Positions 24,149-31,438 of a stretch of 32,513 nt of DNA are shown piece after piece. Location of the stretch: assembly GCA_947591575.1 (NCBI GenBank), contig CANQDI010000006.1, forward strand, positions 1-32,513. Reading direction: 5' to 3'. The translations under genes and the position numbers were made by a program. This DNA comes from an uncultured Bacilli bacterium. Lineage in GTDB: Bacteria; Bacillota_I; Bacilli_A; RF39; UBA660. Within the stretch, counting starts at the first letter, position 1; every line of letters begins with the position of its first letter. The notes under the pieces are model-generated. The model saw nothing but the letters and a program-made list of their open reading frames with translations. It did not search any database and had not been told where the DNA came from.

Positions 24149-24661
24149 GTGTACGTTAAAGTAAAAAATCGTACTCATTTTCTAAATCTTTTGGAAGAAG
24201 AACAATTGGCAGCAATATATTTTACAGGTAAAGATATTAGTGAATTTAACAACATTAGATTAAGGAAGCTTCAAGATAATTTGAAATTATCAAAAAGAAG
24301 ATACTTTATAATGTGTTCAGTTTCATCAATTTTTGGTTCTTCTAAAAGTATTGCTTCAAAAGTGGAAAAAGAACAACAAAAATTAATGCATAGTGAATTT
24401 GAATTAGAAGCTTTCGAATCTAACTTAGCATACCTTATTATTTCAGGATTAATTAATATAGATGATTGTTATAAAAAAAATAATTTTGATCCTAATTATT
24501 TAAAAAAATTATTAGAAAAGTATAAAAAGCAAGCATTAAAACCTTTTAAAGAATATGATTATGACGCAGATAGAAACTGTGCTTCAGAAATATTAGAAAA
24601 TGATAAACGTATTATTTTACCTTATATTCCTGATGATGTAAAAAGAAGAATGAAAATATAA
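24149..24661 (+). CDS. Protein of unknown function, GTG start
   Basis: 170 residues, starting at GTG behind a run of eight G. The overlapping ATG at 24147 opens a frame of only five codons. The product is basic and mostly helical, with no signal peptide. One weakly hydrophobic stretch lies around residues 50-65 (RRYFIMCSVSSIFG). The N-terminal YVKVKNRTHFLNLLEEEQLAAIYFTG and the C-terminal ILENDKRIILPYIPDDVKRR give no family I know. It has a consensus promoter, so it is likely expressed. It is a single-gene unit between D1 and U2 with a base composition like the rest of the island. Confidence 0.6.
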   Translation: MYVKVKNRTHFLNLLEEEQLAAIYFTGKDISEFNNIRLRKLQDNLKLSKRRYFIMCSVSSIFGSSKSIASKVEKEQQKLMHSEFELEAFESNLAYLIISGLINIDDCYKKNNFDPNYLKKLLEKYKKQALKPFKEYDYDADRNCASEILENDKRIILPYIPDDVKRRMKI

Positions 24662-24697
24662 CAGAACTACTTAATCATTTAATAATTGAATTATAAG

Positions 24698-24800
24698 GTT
24701 GTAGATAACTACGTCGTTCGCACCAGATGGATACCAAGCTCGGACTTTTGTAGTTCGGGTTTTAAAATGTTTAAAATTTTGATATAATACTTGTGATTTA
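24698..24800 (+). repeat. U2: tRNA-flank-like repeat before the HD gene
   Basis: GTTGTAGATAACTAC (a small hairpin) leads to TTCGCACCA and then GATGGATACCAAGCTCGGA, 22 of 24 bases like the flank of tRNA-Leu at 22901-22924. TATAAT lies at 24783-24788. No cloverleaf can be drawn, so it is a tRNA-end fragment, not a tRNA gene. Confidence 0.75.
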
Positions 24801-24802
24801 AA

Positions 24803-24828
24803 TTGACATATTTTTTGCATATTGTCAA
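24803..24828 (+). promoter_or_regulatory. Inverted repeat TTGACATAT / ATATTGTCAA before the HD gene
   Basis: Two near-matching inverted arms with a 7-base gap, the first containing a TTGACA -35-like box. It resembles other TTGACA/TGTCAA pairs in the island and may be an operator. Confidence 0.4.
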
Positions 24829-24863
24829 ACAATACGTATTTATAGGGAAGGGATATTATTTTA

Positions 24864-25466
24864 ATGAATGATGTAATAAATGAAATATATGATGAAGTAA
24901 AGAAAAGATGTATGTTACCATCCAATGTTTATGGAATTGGAGCTTGGGATCATCATATTGAAGTAGTTTATAAAATAGCTATAGAAATCTGTCATGAATA
25001 TGGAGCAAGTCACGATATAGTTGCTTTAGCTGCTTTGTTACATGACGTGGCATCTGTTACCGATAAGTCTTACACTGAAGAACATCATATAATTGGAGCT
25101 CAAATTGCAGAAAAATTATTAGATCCTTATCAAATAGATAAAGAAGATATAGAGTTAATAAAAAAATGTATTTTAAATCACAGAGGAAGTAGATTAGTTC
25201 AAAAAACTACTCCAGAGGAAATATGCATAGCTGATGCAGATGCTATGGCTCATTTTTATAGTGTACCTTCTTTACTTCGAATGGTATATGTAGAAAAAAA
25301 TATGTCTATAGATGATGGCGCAGAACTTGTTTATAATAAATTACAAAGAAGTTATAACAAATTGTCAGACAAAGGAAAAGAAATTATCTTACCTCATTAT
25401 CAAGCATCAAAAACTTTACTTAAAAAAAATAGTTATTGTACTTCTTCCTCAATGTCATCAGTTTAA
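24864..25466 (+). CDS. HD-domain phosphohydrolase
   Basis: 200 residues. HD-fold metal residues are visible: WDHHIEVVYKIA (H30/H31), ALLHDVASV (H60, D61), an intermediate EEHHIIGAQIAEKLL, LNHRGSR and IADADAMAHF (D124/D126). Such proteins hydrolyse phosphate esters, often nucleotides or signalling nucleotides; small stand-alone members are of unknown substrate. The C-terminus is low in conservation. No (p)ppGpp synthetase domain is seen. It lies between U2 and D2 as its own unit. The start has a GGGAAGGG site. Class is firm, substrate unknown. Confidence 0.88.
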   Translation: MNDVINEIYDEVKKRCMLPSNVYGIGAWDHHIEVVYKIAIEICHEYGASHDIVALAALLHDVASVTDKSYTEEHHIIGAQIAEKLLDPYQIDKEDIELIKKCILNHRGSRLVQKTTPEEICIADADAMAHFYSVPSLLRMVYVEKNMSIDDGAELVYNKLQRSYNKLSDKGKEIILPHYQASKTLLKKNSYCTSSSMSSV

Positions 25467-25589
25467 GGAACTACATTAGAATATATTTATGATACTACTC
25501 TTAAATTAAAATTTAATCCAAATATATTGTAGAATAGATGGCGAGTGTTTTCCTAAAACAACAGGTTTATCAAATGTGCTGAATTTGTC

Positions 25590-25730
25590 TTTAAGGTGCA
25601 AAACCCCTTTTGCAAACGCACCATTGACGAATCTGTTCGAACTTTTTCGAGCATTTATATAAAAGAGTAACTCCTTAGATCATTTTGATATATTTGTCAA
25701 AATACCTAGGAGGTTCATTATTTTGTCAAA
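25590..25730 (+). repeat. D2: downstream intergenic repeat, with local hairpin
   Basis: From 25618 to 25728 it matches D1 with two differences. Its front part differs: TGCAAAA (25597-25603) and TTTTGCA (25608-25614) form a perfect hairpin around CCCC, inside a larger GGTGC/GCACC pair (25595-25599 and 25618-25622). The gap from 25467 to 25894 holds this repeat and a remnant coding tail at 25837-25879, but no intact gene. Confidence 0.85.
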
Positions 25731-25836
25731 CCCAAATATATATCTTAAAAAAAATAGAATACAAATTATATATTTAGTTTAGATTACTTTTTTAGTGCAT
25801 TAGTTAAAGAAATTATAAAGATATATCCAAATTATT

Positions 25837-25879
25837 AAAGGAAATAGTACAATAGAAAAAGAAGATTTTGAGTATTAGT
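25837..25879 (+). pseudogene. Remnant C-terminal codons of a lost gene (ORF X)
   Basis: Codons reading KGNSTIEKEDF then a stop. The 35 bases 25837-25871 are identical to 31562-31596. Upstream codons back to the D2 repeat are interrupted by stops. With the similar remnant at 31429-31609 it suggests a former gene beginning at the AGGAGG of the D repeat. Confidence 0.5.
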
Positions 25880-25894
25880 GCTTAAAACCTTTTT

Positions 25895-26878
25895 TTATTT
25901 ATCATTGTTTAATTTTTTTTCAATACGTTTAACTAATCTTATACTGGATTCAACTTCATCTTGCGTACGATTAGTAAAGTTGCTTAATTCTTTAACATTT
26001 GAATTTGAAGAAAGACTATATCTTGCTGCATGAATAACTTTACTAATTGTTATTAACGCATCGTCTTTATCATATTCATCATTAATTACTTCTCGCACAC
26101 ATTCTCCAACAATTTTGATAATTTTCTTTGGCTCATCTGCAAGTTTAATTGGCTCATCAATATCAGTTATTTCTCCTAATGGAAATAAATTGTTTATAAG
26201 TTGTGCAAGATATAAAGAATTGGGCATTTTATTTCCTAGCAGGCTAAATGAATAATCACTTTCAAGAGTTATTCCAAACTGTGCCAAAATAGACATCATC
26301 GTTTGTACTCTAACATTTATATTTGAAAGACTAAAATCAGGATTTTCGTTATAAAATAATTTATATATTTCTATTACGGCTTTAGAATCTATATCCAAAT
26401 TAACTGACTTAACATTTTTTAATAGATGAATATGCTCCATTAATTTACTAAATTGTTGATTGATACTACTATAATTTGGATAATCTACAATACTATCTTC
26501 AGCATAATCCGAAAAAGATACATTGAATTTCCTATTTGAAAATTCTGCAGTCATTAAATTATTATTTGCATTGTTTTTGTTTTCATAATTAAAGAAAAAC
26601 AAATTACCGTTGTTGTATTTTACTATTTCTTGAGAATTTTTATCACTATATTCAACAACTAATATTTTTTCTTCAAATTCTTTTAGTATTGTTCTAATAA
26701 ATGCAACATTTCTTAACATATTAGTATGAGATTTTGAGTTAATAAACTTGTCAAGTAATTTATTTGTTTTTTCTTTGTCAATATTTGAACTAGATTTAAT
26801 TCCTTCAAATCTAACTGCAAATTTTTCTTCATTTCCATATATTATATTCCTATTAAAATTAATTTTTTCCGTACTCAT
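25895..26878 (-). CDS. Protein of unknown function with a decayed second copy nearby
   Basis: 327 residues from the ATG at 26878, which has an AGGAAG site; the frame runs to 27004 without one. It is soluble with no membrane part. Recognisable phrases are NMLRNVAFIRTILKEFEE, FFFNYENKNN, SIVDYPNYSSINQQF and a helical C-terminus with FTNRTQDEVESSIRLVKRIEKKL. No known domain is recognised. A homologous but broken copy at 31619-32469 keeps long identical stretches, for example around CAGGATTTTCGTTATAAAAT. The gene is on the strand opposite to its neighbours and probably has its own promoter. Confidence 0.65.
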   Translation of the reverse strand: MSTEKINFNRNIIYGNEEKFAVRFEGIKSSSNIDKEKTNKLLDKFINSKSHTNMLRNVAFIRTILKEFEEKILVVEYSDKNSQEIVKYNNGNLFFFNYENKNNANNNLMTAEFSNRKFNVSFSDYAEDSIVDYPNYSSINQQFSKLMEHIHLLKNVKSVNLDIDSKAVIEIYKLFYNENPDFSLSNINVRVQTMMSILAQFGITLESDYSFSLLGNKMPNSLYLAQLINNLFPLGEITDIDEPIKLADEPKKIIKIVGECVREVINDEYDKDDALITISKVIHAARYSLSSNSNVKELSNFTNRTQDEVESSIRLVKRIEKKLNNDK

Positions 26879-27029
26879 AAAAATCTTCCTAATCACATCA
26901 TAATTGTAACTTAAATTCGAGAAATAGTAAAGTTTTCGGAGAAAGTATTTAATAAAAGATATTACATAAATAAAGAAGTTTGTGATAAACAATTTAGAGG
27001 TCATTCATCGATATATTTGTAAATAATAA

Positions 27030-27302
27030 TTATTTAGTTTTACCTGACATCATTTCTACCATTTCTTCAATAGCATCAAGATGTTCACACATTTCTCTAG
27101 GCATAGGGCTCAATGCAAATGAGTCACCAAATACCCTCTTTTGCGAATCTATAAATGCCTTTACTTCTTCCAAATCTTTTATAATGACATCTTGCCCAAC
27201 ACCCTCTAATTGAGGATATCTTGCTAATATATAAGGTTGAGTAGCTTTCATTACTCTTGGTATTAGTATTAGAAATGAGACTAATAAATCTTTTTTCTTC
27301 AT
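27030..27302 (-). CDS. Small protein with a leader shared with the 29-residue peptide, possible fusion
   Basis: 90 residues. The first 14 codons (MKKKDLLVSFLILI) and the AAGGAGG leader match the peptide gene at 23086-23175, but from codon 15 the sequence turns into an unrelated soluble, charged part (PRVMKATQPYILARYPQ..., with PREMCEHLDAIEEMVEMM near the end). The C-terminal part has a higher GC content than its surroundings, as if from another source. I recognise no family. The shift suggests recombination within the repeat that joined a membrane-peptide start to a different ORF. It could also be a secreted or anchored protein that used a shared signal. Confidence 0.55.
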   Translation of the reverse strand: MKKKDLLVSFLILIPRVMKATQPYILARYPQLEGVGQDVIIKDLEEVKAFIDSQKRVFGDSFALSPMPREMCEHLDAIEEMVEMMSGKTK

Positions 27303-27361
27303 AAATCTCAAGCCTCCTTCCCATAAGAAGTTGGCAAGTACTCAACAGTTATAGTATTTCC
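27262..27361 (-). repeat. Leader repeat L2
   Basis: Second copy of L1 at 23135-23231, including the ribosome site AAGGAGGCTTGA and the GTTGGCAAGTACTCAACA block, with scattered differences. Confidence 0.75.
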
Positions 27362-27435
27362 TAATGAAAATTATATAATATTAAAATATATAAAACAATT
27401 GAACATTGATTAATTTTATTATTTTTAAATAAAGT

Positions 27436-27513
27436 ATTTTGATATACTTGACAAAATACCTAGTGGTTCATTATTTTGTCAAAACAATATAATAACTAAA
27501 ATAATGATGTTCT
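27436..27513 (+). repeat. D5: right half of the D repeat with perfect inverted arms
   Basis: TTGACAAAATA (27448-27458) and TATTTTGTCAA (27472-27482) are perfect inverted 11-mers around CCTAGTGGTTCAT. A second pair, TCATTATTTT (27468-27477) and AAAATAATGA (27498-27507), overlaps the first, so only one of the two hairpins can form at a time. The left half with the CACCA block is absent. Confidence 0.8.
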
Positions 27514-27528
27514 AATTAAAAAAATTTT

Positions 27529-27580
27529 AATTAGAAAACACGACTTGCATATTGACGAACCAATATGAGTTTGATATTTT
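27529..27580 (+). promoter_or_regulatory. U3: promoter and operator-like module before the GNAT gene
   Basis: TTAGAAAACACGACTTGCATATTGACG matches U1 and U4. TTGACG (27552-27557) and TATTTT (27575-27580) are 17 bases apart. The palindrome CATATTG-6-CAATATG (27548-27567) covers the -35 and could bind a repressor. Confidence 0.6.
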
Positions 27581-27598
27581 TGTAAGGAGATGATATTT

Positions 27599-28090
27599 AT
27601 GAACCCTATAATTAGGAAAAGAAAAATGGAAGATTCAACTGAGTTAGCACATTCTATTGCACTTGTATGGAATACAACGTATAAGGGGATTGTTGATGAT
27701 GATTTTTTAAAGGGATTATTAGATCATGAAAAAGAAAGTGCTGAAAGATTAAAAAATAATATAAATGATCAACCAGATTATTATGTTTTAACTTTACAAG
27801 ACAAAATAATTGGTTGGATTTATTATACTTTAGATAGTGATAAATATGACAATGCCGCCGAAATACATTCTTTATATATTTTAAAAGAATATCAGGGAAA
27901 TGGTTATGGCAAAATGTTATATGATTATGCTGTTAAAAATATTATGAAAAAAGGAATAAAAAAATTAATCATTGGCTGTTTAGATGGTAACCCTTCTAAT
28001 AATTTTTATAAGCATCTTGGTGGGAAGTATATAGGTAATCATTTATTTAGAGAAAAATATATAGAAAATATATATTTATTTGAATTATAA
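27599..28090 (+). CDS. GNAT-family N-acetyltransferase
   Basis: 163 residues from the ATG at 27599; an ATG at 27590 touches the AAGGAG site and is unlikely. The fold signs are an N-terminal RKRKMEDSTELAHSIA, VLTLQDKIIGWIYY (strand 3-4), and the acetyl-CoA loop LYILKEYQGNGYGKMLYDYA (Q-x-x-G-x-G), followed by the C-terminal NPSNNFYKHLGGKYIGNHLF block. Such enzymes move an acetyl group from acetyl-CoA to an amine; the acceptor cannot be told. It is a typical cargo of mobile cassette arrays. It lies between U3 and D3. Confidence 0.9.
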   Translation: MNPIIRKRKMEDSTELAHSIALVWNTTYKGIVDDDFLKGLLDHEKESAERLKNNINDQPDYYVLTLQDKIIGWIYYTLDSDKYDNAAEIHSLYILKEYQGNGYGKMLYDYAVKNIMKKGIKKLIIGCLDGNPSNNFYKHLGGKYIGNHLFREKYIENIYLFEL

Positions 28091-28093
28091 AGT

Positions 28094-28156
28094 GGTTGTA
28101 CTCCTTTCTTTATGACACCATTGACGAATTTATTCGAGCTTTTTCGAATTTGACAA
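28094..28156 (+). repeat. D3: shortened D repeat before the radical SAM gene
   Basis: GTTGTACTCCTTTCTTTATGACACCATTGACGAATTTATTCGAGCTTTTTCGAA keeps the left half of D only. It ends in TTGACA (28150-28155), which may act as the -35 of the next gene, but no convincing -10 is seen. Confidence 0.75.
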
Positions 28157-28211
28157 TTATTTGTATATGTGCAATTATATTAGCGATTTTTGAAAAGAGG
28201 GGTGAGGAAGA

Positions 28212-29231
28212 TTGCGTGTAGATCAAAATAGTTCTAATAACGTTATAATAAAGCTTTTAGGTATGAATCGTGAATATATTACAGTGCAACCACAAGATTT
28301 TAAGAAAGGACACGGAGGTAGTTTGTCAGTAAAAATAGTCCTTCCTTGTTATTGTCAAGCTCATTGTCCATTTTGCTTCAATAACCTTACATCTGAAACA
28401 CAAACACATGATTATGATCAATTTTTTAATAATTTACCAAAAACTTTAGATATGATATTTAATAATATCGTAGATAGAACAATTACATTAGATATTACTG
28501 GAAACGAACCAACATTTGACATTAGTGTTTTCCAAAGATTTATGAGTATTATTGAAAAATATAACTCTAAAGCTGTTAAGATAGTATTAACTACAAATGG
28601 ATATAATCTTGAAAAATGTTTGAACTATATGATAGGAATTGTAGATATTGTTAATATTTCCGTACACCACTATGATTATAAAAATAGGAAAATTATATTT
28701 AATACATCATGTATTCCTGATGATGCGAGTTTGAAAAAAATGATTGAAATTCTTAATAATAATGGTATAACGTCTACTGCAGTTGCTGTATTGTATGATA
28801 AAATAGAAAATTTTGAGGATTTTTATAATCATTTTATTTCATGGGCAATGAATCTTGGATTTAAAGATGTTAGAATGCGTTCTAATTTTTGTTCAACTGA
28901 TAAATTTATTGATGAAATCCTTAATACTAAAATGAAGAATGAAAGAATGGATGCAGTTGGAGGGCTTACAACAAAAATTATAGTTGATGAAAGTACTGGA
29001 TTTGAAACTTATATTTTAAAAGGTGTTCCTGATTTAACTGAATATGTAGTTGGAGCTGAATTAGTTGTAGATGATGATGGATATAGTTACATCGATTATA
29101 ATAAAAGATATCCTGTAAATAATTCAAATATCAATTACTTTAATAATCTTTACATTTTCAATAATGATGCAGATAAAAATAAGAATTCCAAAGAAGTTAG
29201 AGAACCTGTATTAAATAAAATAAGAAAGTAG
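28212..29231 (+). CDS. Radical SAM protein of unknown substrate, TTG start
   Basis: 339 residues. The cluster motif CQAHCPFC supplies C48, C52 and C55; a further C46 is close by. DITGNEPTFD (95-104) stands where most radical SAM enzymes have GGEP, and KIVLTTNGYN plus VNISVHHYDY follow the barrel order. The 130-residue C-terminus lacks a second cluster and has a Asn/Asp-rich end. The start is TTG behind GGGGTGAGGA; the next ATG is 51 bases later at 28263. Chemistry is not evident. It stands alone between D3 and U4. The family is firm; the role might be peptide or nucleotide modification, but the window shows no precursor peptide. Confidence 0.85.
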   Translation: MRVDQNSSNNVIIKLLGMNREYITVQPQDFKKGHGGSLSVKIVLPCYCQAHCPFCFNNLTSETQTHDYDQFFNNLPKTLDMIFNNIVDRTITLDITGNEPTFDISVFQRFMSIIEKYNSKAVKIVLTTNGYNLEKCLNYMIGIVDIVNISVHHYDYKNRKIIFNTSCIPDDASLKKMIEILNNNGITSTAVAVLYDKIENFEDFYNHFISWAMNLGFKDVRMRSNFCSTDKFIDEILNTKMKNERMDAVGGLTTKIIVDESTGFETYILKGVPDLTEYVVGAELVVDDDGYSYIDYNKRYPVNNSNINYFNNLYIFNNDADKNKNSKEVREPVLNKIRK

Positions 29232-29312
29232 CTTGAAAATTATGGTTACTTTTATTTTTATCTGCTAAATGATATTTAGTTATTGATTTTAATTGTTTTT
29301 CTTTGGAAAAAA

Positions 29313-29440
29313 GTTGTAGATAAACTCTACATCCGCCGCCTTAGAATGATAGGAAACTCGGACTTTCGAGCTAAGATAGAAAACACGACTTGTACATTGA
29401 CAACTTAATATGCCTGTGTTTTAATATAACTGCAAAAGGA
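29313..29440 (+). repeat. U4: U repeat with promoter-like end
   Basis: GTTGTAGATAAACTCTAC (a hairpin), CCGCCTTAGAATGATAGGAAACTCGGACTTTCGAG and TAGAAAACACGACTTGTACATTGACAACTTAATATG recapitulate the U modules in full. The CACCA block is mutated to CGCCTTA. TTGACA (29397-29402) with a weak TTTAAT 17 bases on could drive the next gene. The gap 29232-29312 holds nothing recognisable. Confidence 0.75.
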
Positions 29441-29448
29441 GATATTGT

Positions 29449-30063
29449 ATGAATCTTAATAGAGAGATGGCTAATATGTTAGCAGGTAGTGATATTAAAA
29501 TAATTCATGGAGAAGTTATAGGAAATGTTGATCCATATATAGAATGGATAAAATGGTTGTCATACGTACCAGAATTTCAAAAAGCAAGGATACAGGAACT
29601 AAATTCTAAAATAGTGGAAGAATTGACTTTAGAAGAATTAGATGAGATACGTGCTTACAAAAGTCAAATTAGGATGTTAGAATTATTTAAAATATATGGA
29701 ACAGATAAAATTTCTAAAGATGAATATATGGAAGTTTATGATTTTATGGAAAATCAATCAATAGATGAATTGATGCTAAGTAAGCTATCTCAAAAAGAAC
29801 TTAAATATGCTAAAGAAAGAATACAATATTTTAGTAAAATTTCAAGGGAAGAATTAAGGAAAAAAGTAGATGTAGAACAAAAAGAAGATAATTATGAAAA
29901 TTTATCTATGGTTGATTCTTATATTTTACACATAATATCAAGAGTTGATTATGCGAGAAGCATGAAAAAACTTGATAGTGAAATAAAAGTACGTTTAGAG
30001 GAAAATGACACTATGAGGCAAAGAAGCTTGTATTATGCTGCTAATCCTTATGTAAAAAAATAA
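29449..30063 (+). CDS. Helical protein of unknown function
   Basis: 204 residues, highly charged and predicted almost all-helical with coiled-coil-like stretches around residues 40-75 and 110-150. No signal peptide or membrane helix. It has an AAAGGAGAT site and a U4 promoter. I do not recognise a family. Its size, charge and isolated position are like anti-phage or toxin-antitoxin cargo genes, but no motif supports this. It is followed by D4. Confidence 0.6.
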   Translation: MNLNREMANMLAGSDIKIIHGEVIGNVDPYIEWIKWLSYVPEFQKARIQELNSKIVEELTLEELDEIRAYKSQIRMLELFKIYGTDKISKDEYMEVYDFMENQSIDELMLSKLSQKELKYAKERIQYFSKISREELRKKVDVEQKEDNYENLSMVDSYILHIISRVDYARSMKKLDSEIKVRLEENDTMRQRSLYYAANPYVKK

Positions 30064-30077
30064 TCTATTGTCCAAAA

Positions 30078-30195
30078 GTTGTCCGTACTTCTTCCATTAT
30101 GGTATCATTGACGAATCTGTCTGAATTTTTTCGTGCTTTAATATAAAAGGATAATCTCTTAGGTTTTAATTTGATACAGTTGTCAAAATGTATCG
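30078..30195 (+). repeat. D4: diverged D repeat
   Basis: GTTGTCCGTACTTCTTCCATTATGGTATCATTGACGAATCTGTCTGAATTTTTTCGTGC and a tail ending TTGTCAAAATG keep the order of D1 with about 15-20% change by eye. A TATAAT (30213-30218) follows before the gene at 30247. Confidence 0.7.
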
Positions 30196-30246
30196 TTTTA
30201 TAAAAAATGTGTTATAATAATATTTAGTTGAAAGAGGTTTGGTTTT

Positions 30247-31095
30247 ATGAAAAAAATTGGTATATGGAATGATGATCGGAATAAAGTAAAAACAAAAGAA
30301 CAGTTATTAGAACTTTTAAAGAAATATAAAGGAATACTTACAGAAACAATGTTAGATTATCTGAATTCTTTAATAAATTTAGACTTTTCAGTTATAAGAG
30401 ACTATATTAGCGATTCTGATAGAAAAGTACTAGCTGAATTAGACATATATAAGAAAATAGCAATATATAATATCTATAATAAAGCTTTAAATTTATTTAA
30501 TGAAGTAAAAATGCAATTTAATATATCTAGTAATGAAGATAGTTTTGAAAGTCTAAATGTTTCTATACTGTGGAGTGATAGAGTAGTAGAATTATTTAAT
30601 TTTGATTATGGTGAACATTTAGGTTGTAATGATAAAATACCCAAAGGGTATAAAACAATGAAAATTGGAAATGTTTCATTATATCAAACACTAGAAAACA
30701 AAGAATTAAGAGAAATTGAGTTAAATAGAATATTGAACAGATTAGAAAAATTATATGACCAGTGTAATCTAGATTCTTATCATCATGTTAATCAAGATGT
30801 TGTAGTAGGGGGTCCTGAATCTTATTGGTCATATCAACATGGACAAAAGATAGCTGAATATGAAAAAAGACTTACAGAATTAGATAGCAAAAAAGAATTA
30901 AGTGACTTTGACAAAAGAGAGATTGAAATAACAAATCAAATTCGTAATATGTTGTTAGAAGATTATGGACTAACAGACAAAAGTTTTGAAGAGAAAAAAT
31001 CTCCATCCAATGGTAGTAAAAAAAGTGCACTTCATAAAACACTTATTAAAAATCAACCTAATTTAACGATTACAAATCATATTAGATATATATAG
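30247..31095 (+). CDS. Protein of unknown function, 282 residues
   Basis: Soluble, mainly helical, with no recognised domain. Near the N-terminus is a basic helical part, in the middle WSDRVVELFNFDYGEHLGCNDKIPKGYK, and after residue 170 a segment with SYHHVNQDVVVGGPESYW that looks like a loop-rich folded core. A charged coiled-coil-like region lies around residues 195-240. A basic tail (KKSPSNGSKKSALHKTLIK) ends it. It is preceded by a -10 like TATAAT and an AGAGG site. The 74-codon gene starts 16 bases later, so the two are likely cotranscribed, the only such pair in the island. Confidence 0.6.
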   Translation: MKKIGIWNDDRNKVKTKEQLLELLKKYKGILTETMLDYLNSLINLDFSVIRDYISDSDRKVLAELDIYKKIAIYNIYNKALNLFNEVKMQFNISSNEDSFESLNVSILWSDRVVELFNFDYGEHLGCNDKIPKGYKTMKIGNVSLYQTLENKELREIELNRILNRLEKLYDQCNLDSYHHVNQDVVVGGPESYWSYQHGQKIAEYEKRLTELDSKKELSDFDKREIEITNQIRNMLLEDYGLTDKSFEEKKSPSNGSKKSALHKTLIKNQPNLTITNHIRYI

Positions 31096-31111
31096 AAAGG
31101 TTATAAGTTAA

Positions 31112-31336
31112 ATGAATCAAGTTAATAAGGCTAGAACTATTGAAGATTTATCACAAAAGGAATTAATGGATTTTATAATAACTTTAAATAAATTTATGCA
31201 AGATTATGATAATAATATTGAGCATAAAATGAAACGCTCGGAGAAAGCAGAATGGGATTCTATAAAATCTGACACCCATACGGTATCACGAAAAAACTTA
31301 AAAAGATTGTATTATTCAAGAAAATTAAATAAATGA
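31112..31336 (+). CDS. Small basic protein of unknown function
   Basis: 74 residues, basic and helical, ending in KNLKRLYYSRKLNK. It follows the 282-codon gene by 16 bases with a GAAAGG site, so it may be translated from the same message. No family is recognised. The pair could be a two-gene module such as toxin-antitoxin, but there is no evidence for that beyond size and adjacency. Confidence 0.5.
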   Translation: MNQVNKARTIEDLSQKELMDFIITLNKFMQDYDNNIEHKMKRSEKAEWDSIKSDTHTVSRKNLKRLYYSRKLNK

Positions 31337-31391
31337 AACATGTCATAATATTCATGGGATAATATCATTTAGCAAAAAAATTACATAAAAT

Positions 31392-31438
31392 AGGTCTTTG
31401 TATTCCTTCCTTTAGGGGGTTCATTATTTTGTCAAAAC
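31392..31438 (+). repeat. D6: hybrid of the two ends of the D repeat
   Basis: TATTCCTTCCTTTAGGGGG equals the start of D1, then TTCATTATTTTGTCAAAAC equals its end. The middle, about 85 bases in D1, is missing, as if removed between TTTAGGGG and TAGGAGG, two similar sequences. Confidence 0.75.

Noticed and set aside
24698-24745. A second tRNA gene
   Set aside because: TTCGCACCA looks like a tRNA end, but no acceptor, D or anticodon stem can be drawn upstream.
23854-25623. Classical integron attC sites
   Set aside because: GTTGT starts and palindromic parts recall attC, but the core GTTRRRY and RYYYAAC pair is not present in the right form, and no integron integrase is seen.
29232-29448. T-box or other known riboswitch before the gene at 29449
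   Set aside because: Hairpins and a CACCA-like block suggested tRNA sensing, but the T-box sequence (TGGnACC-type) and a specifier loop are not found.
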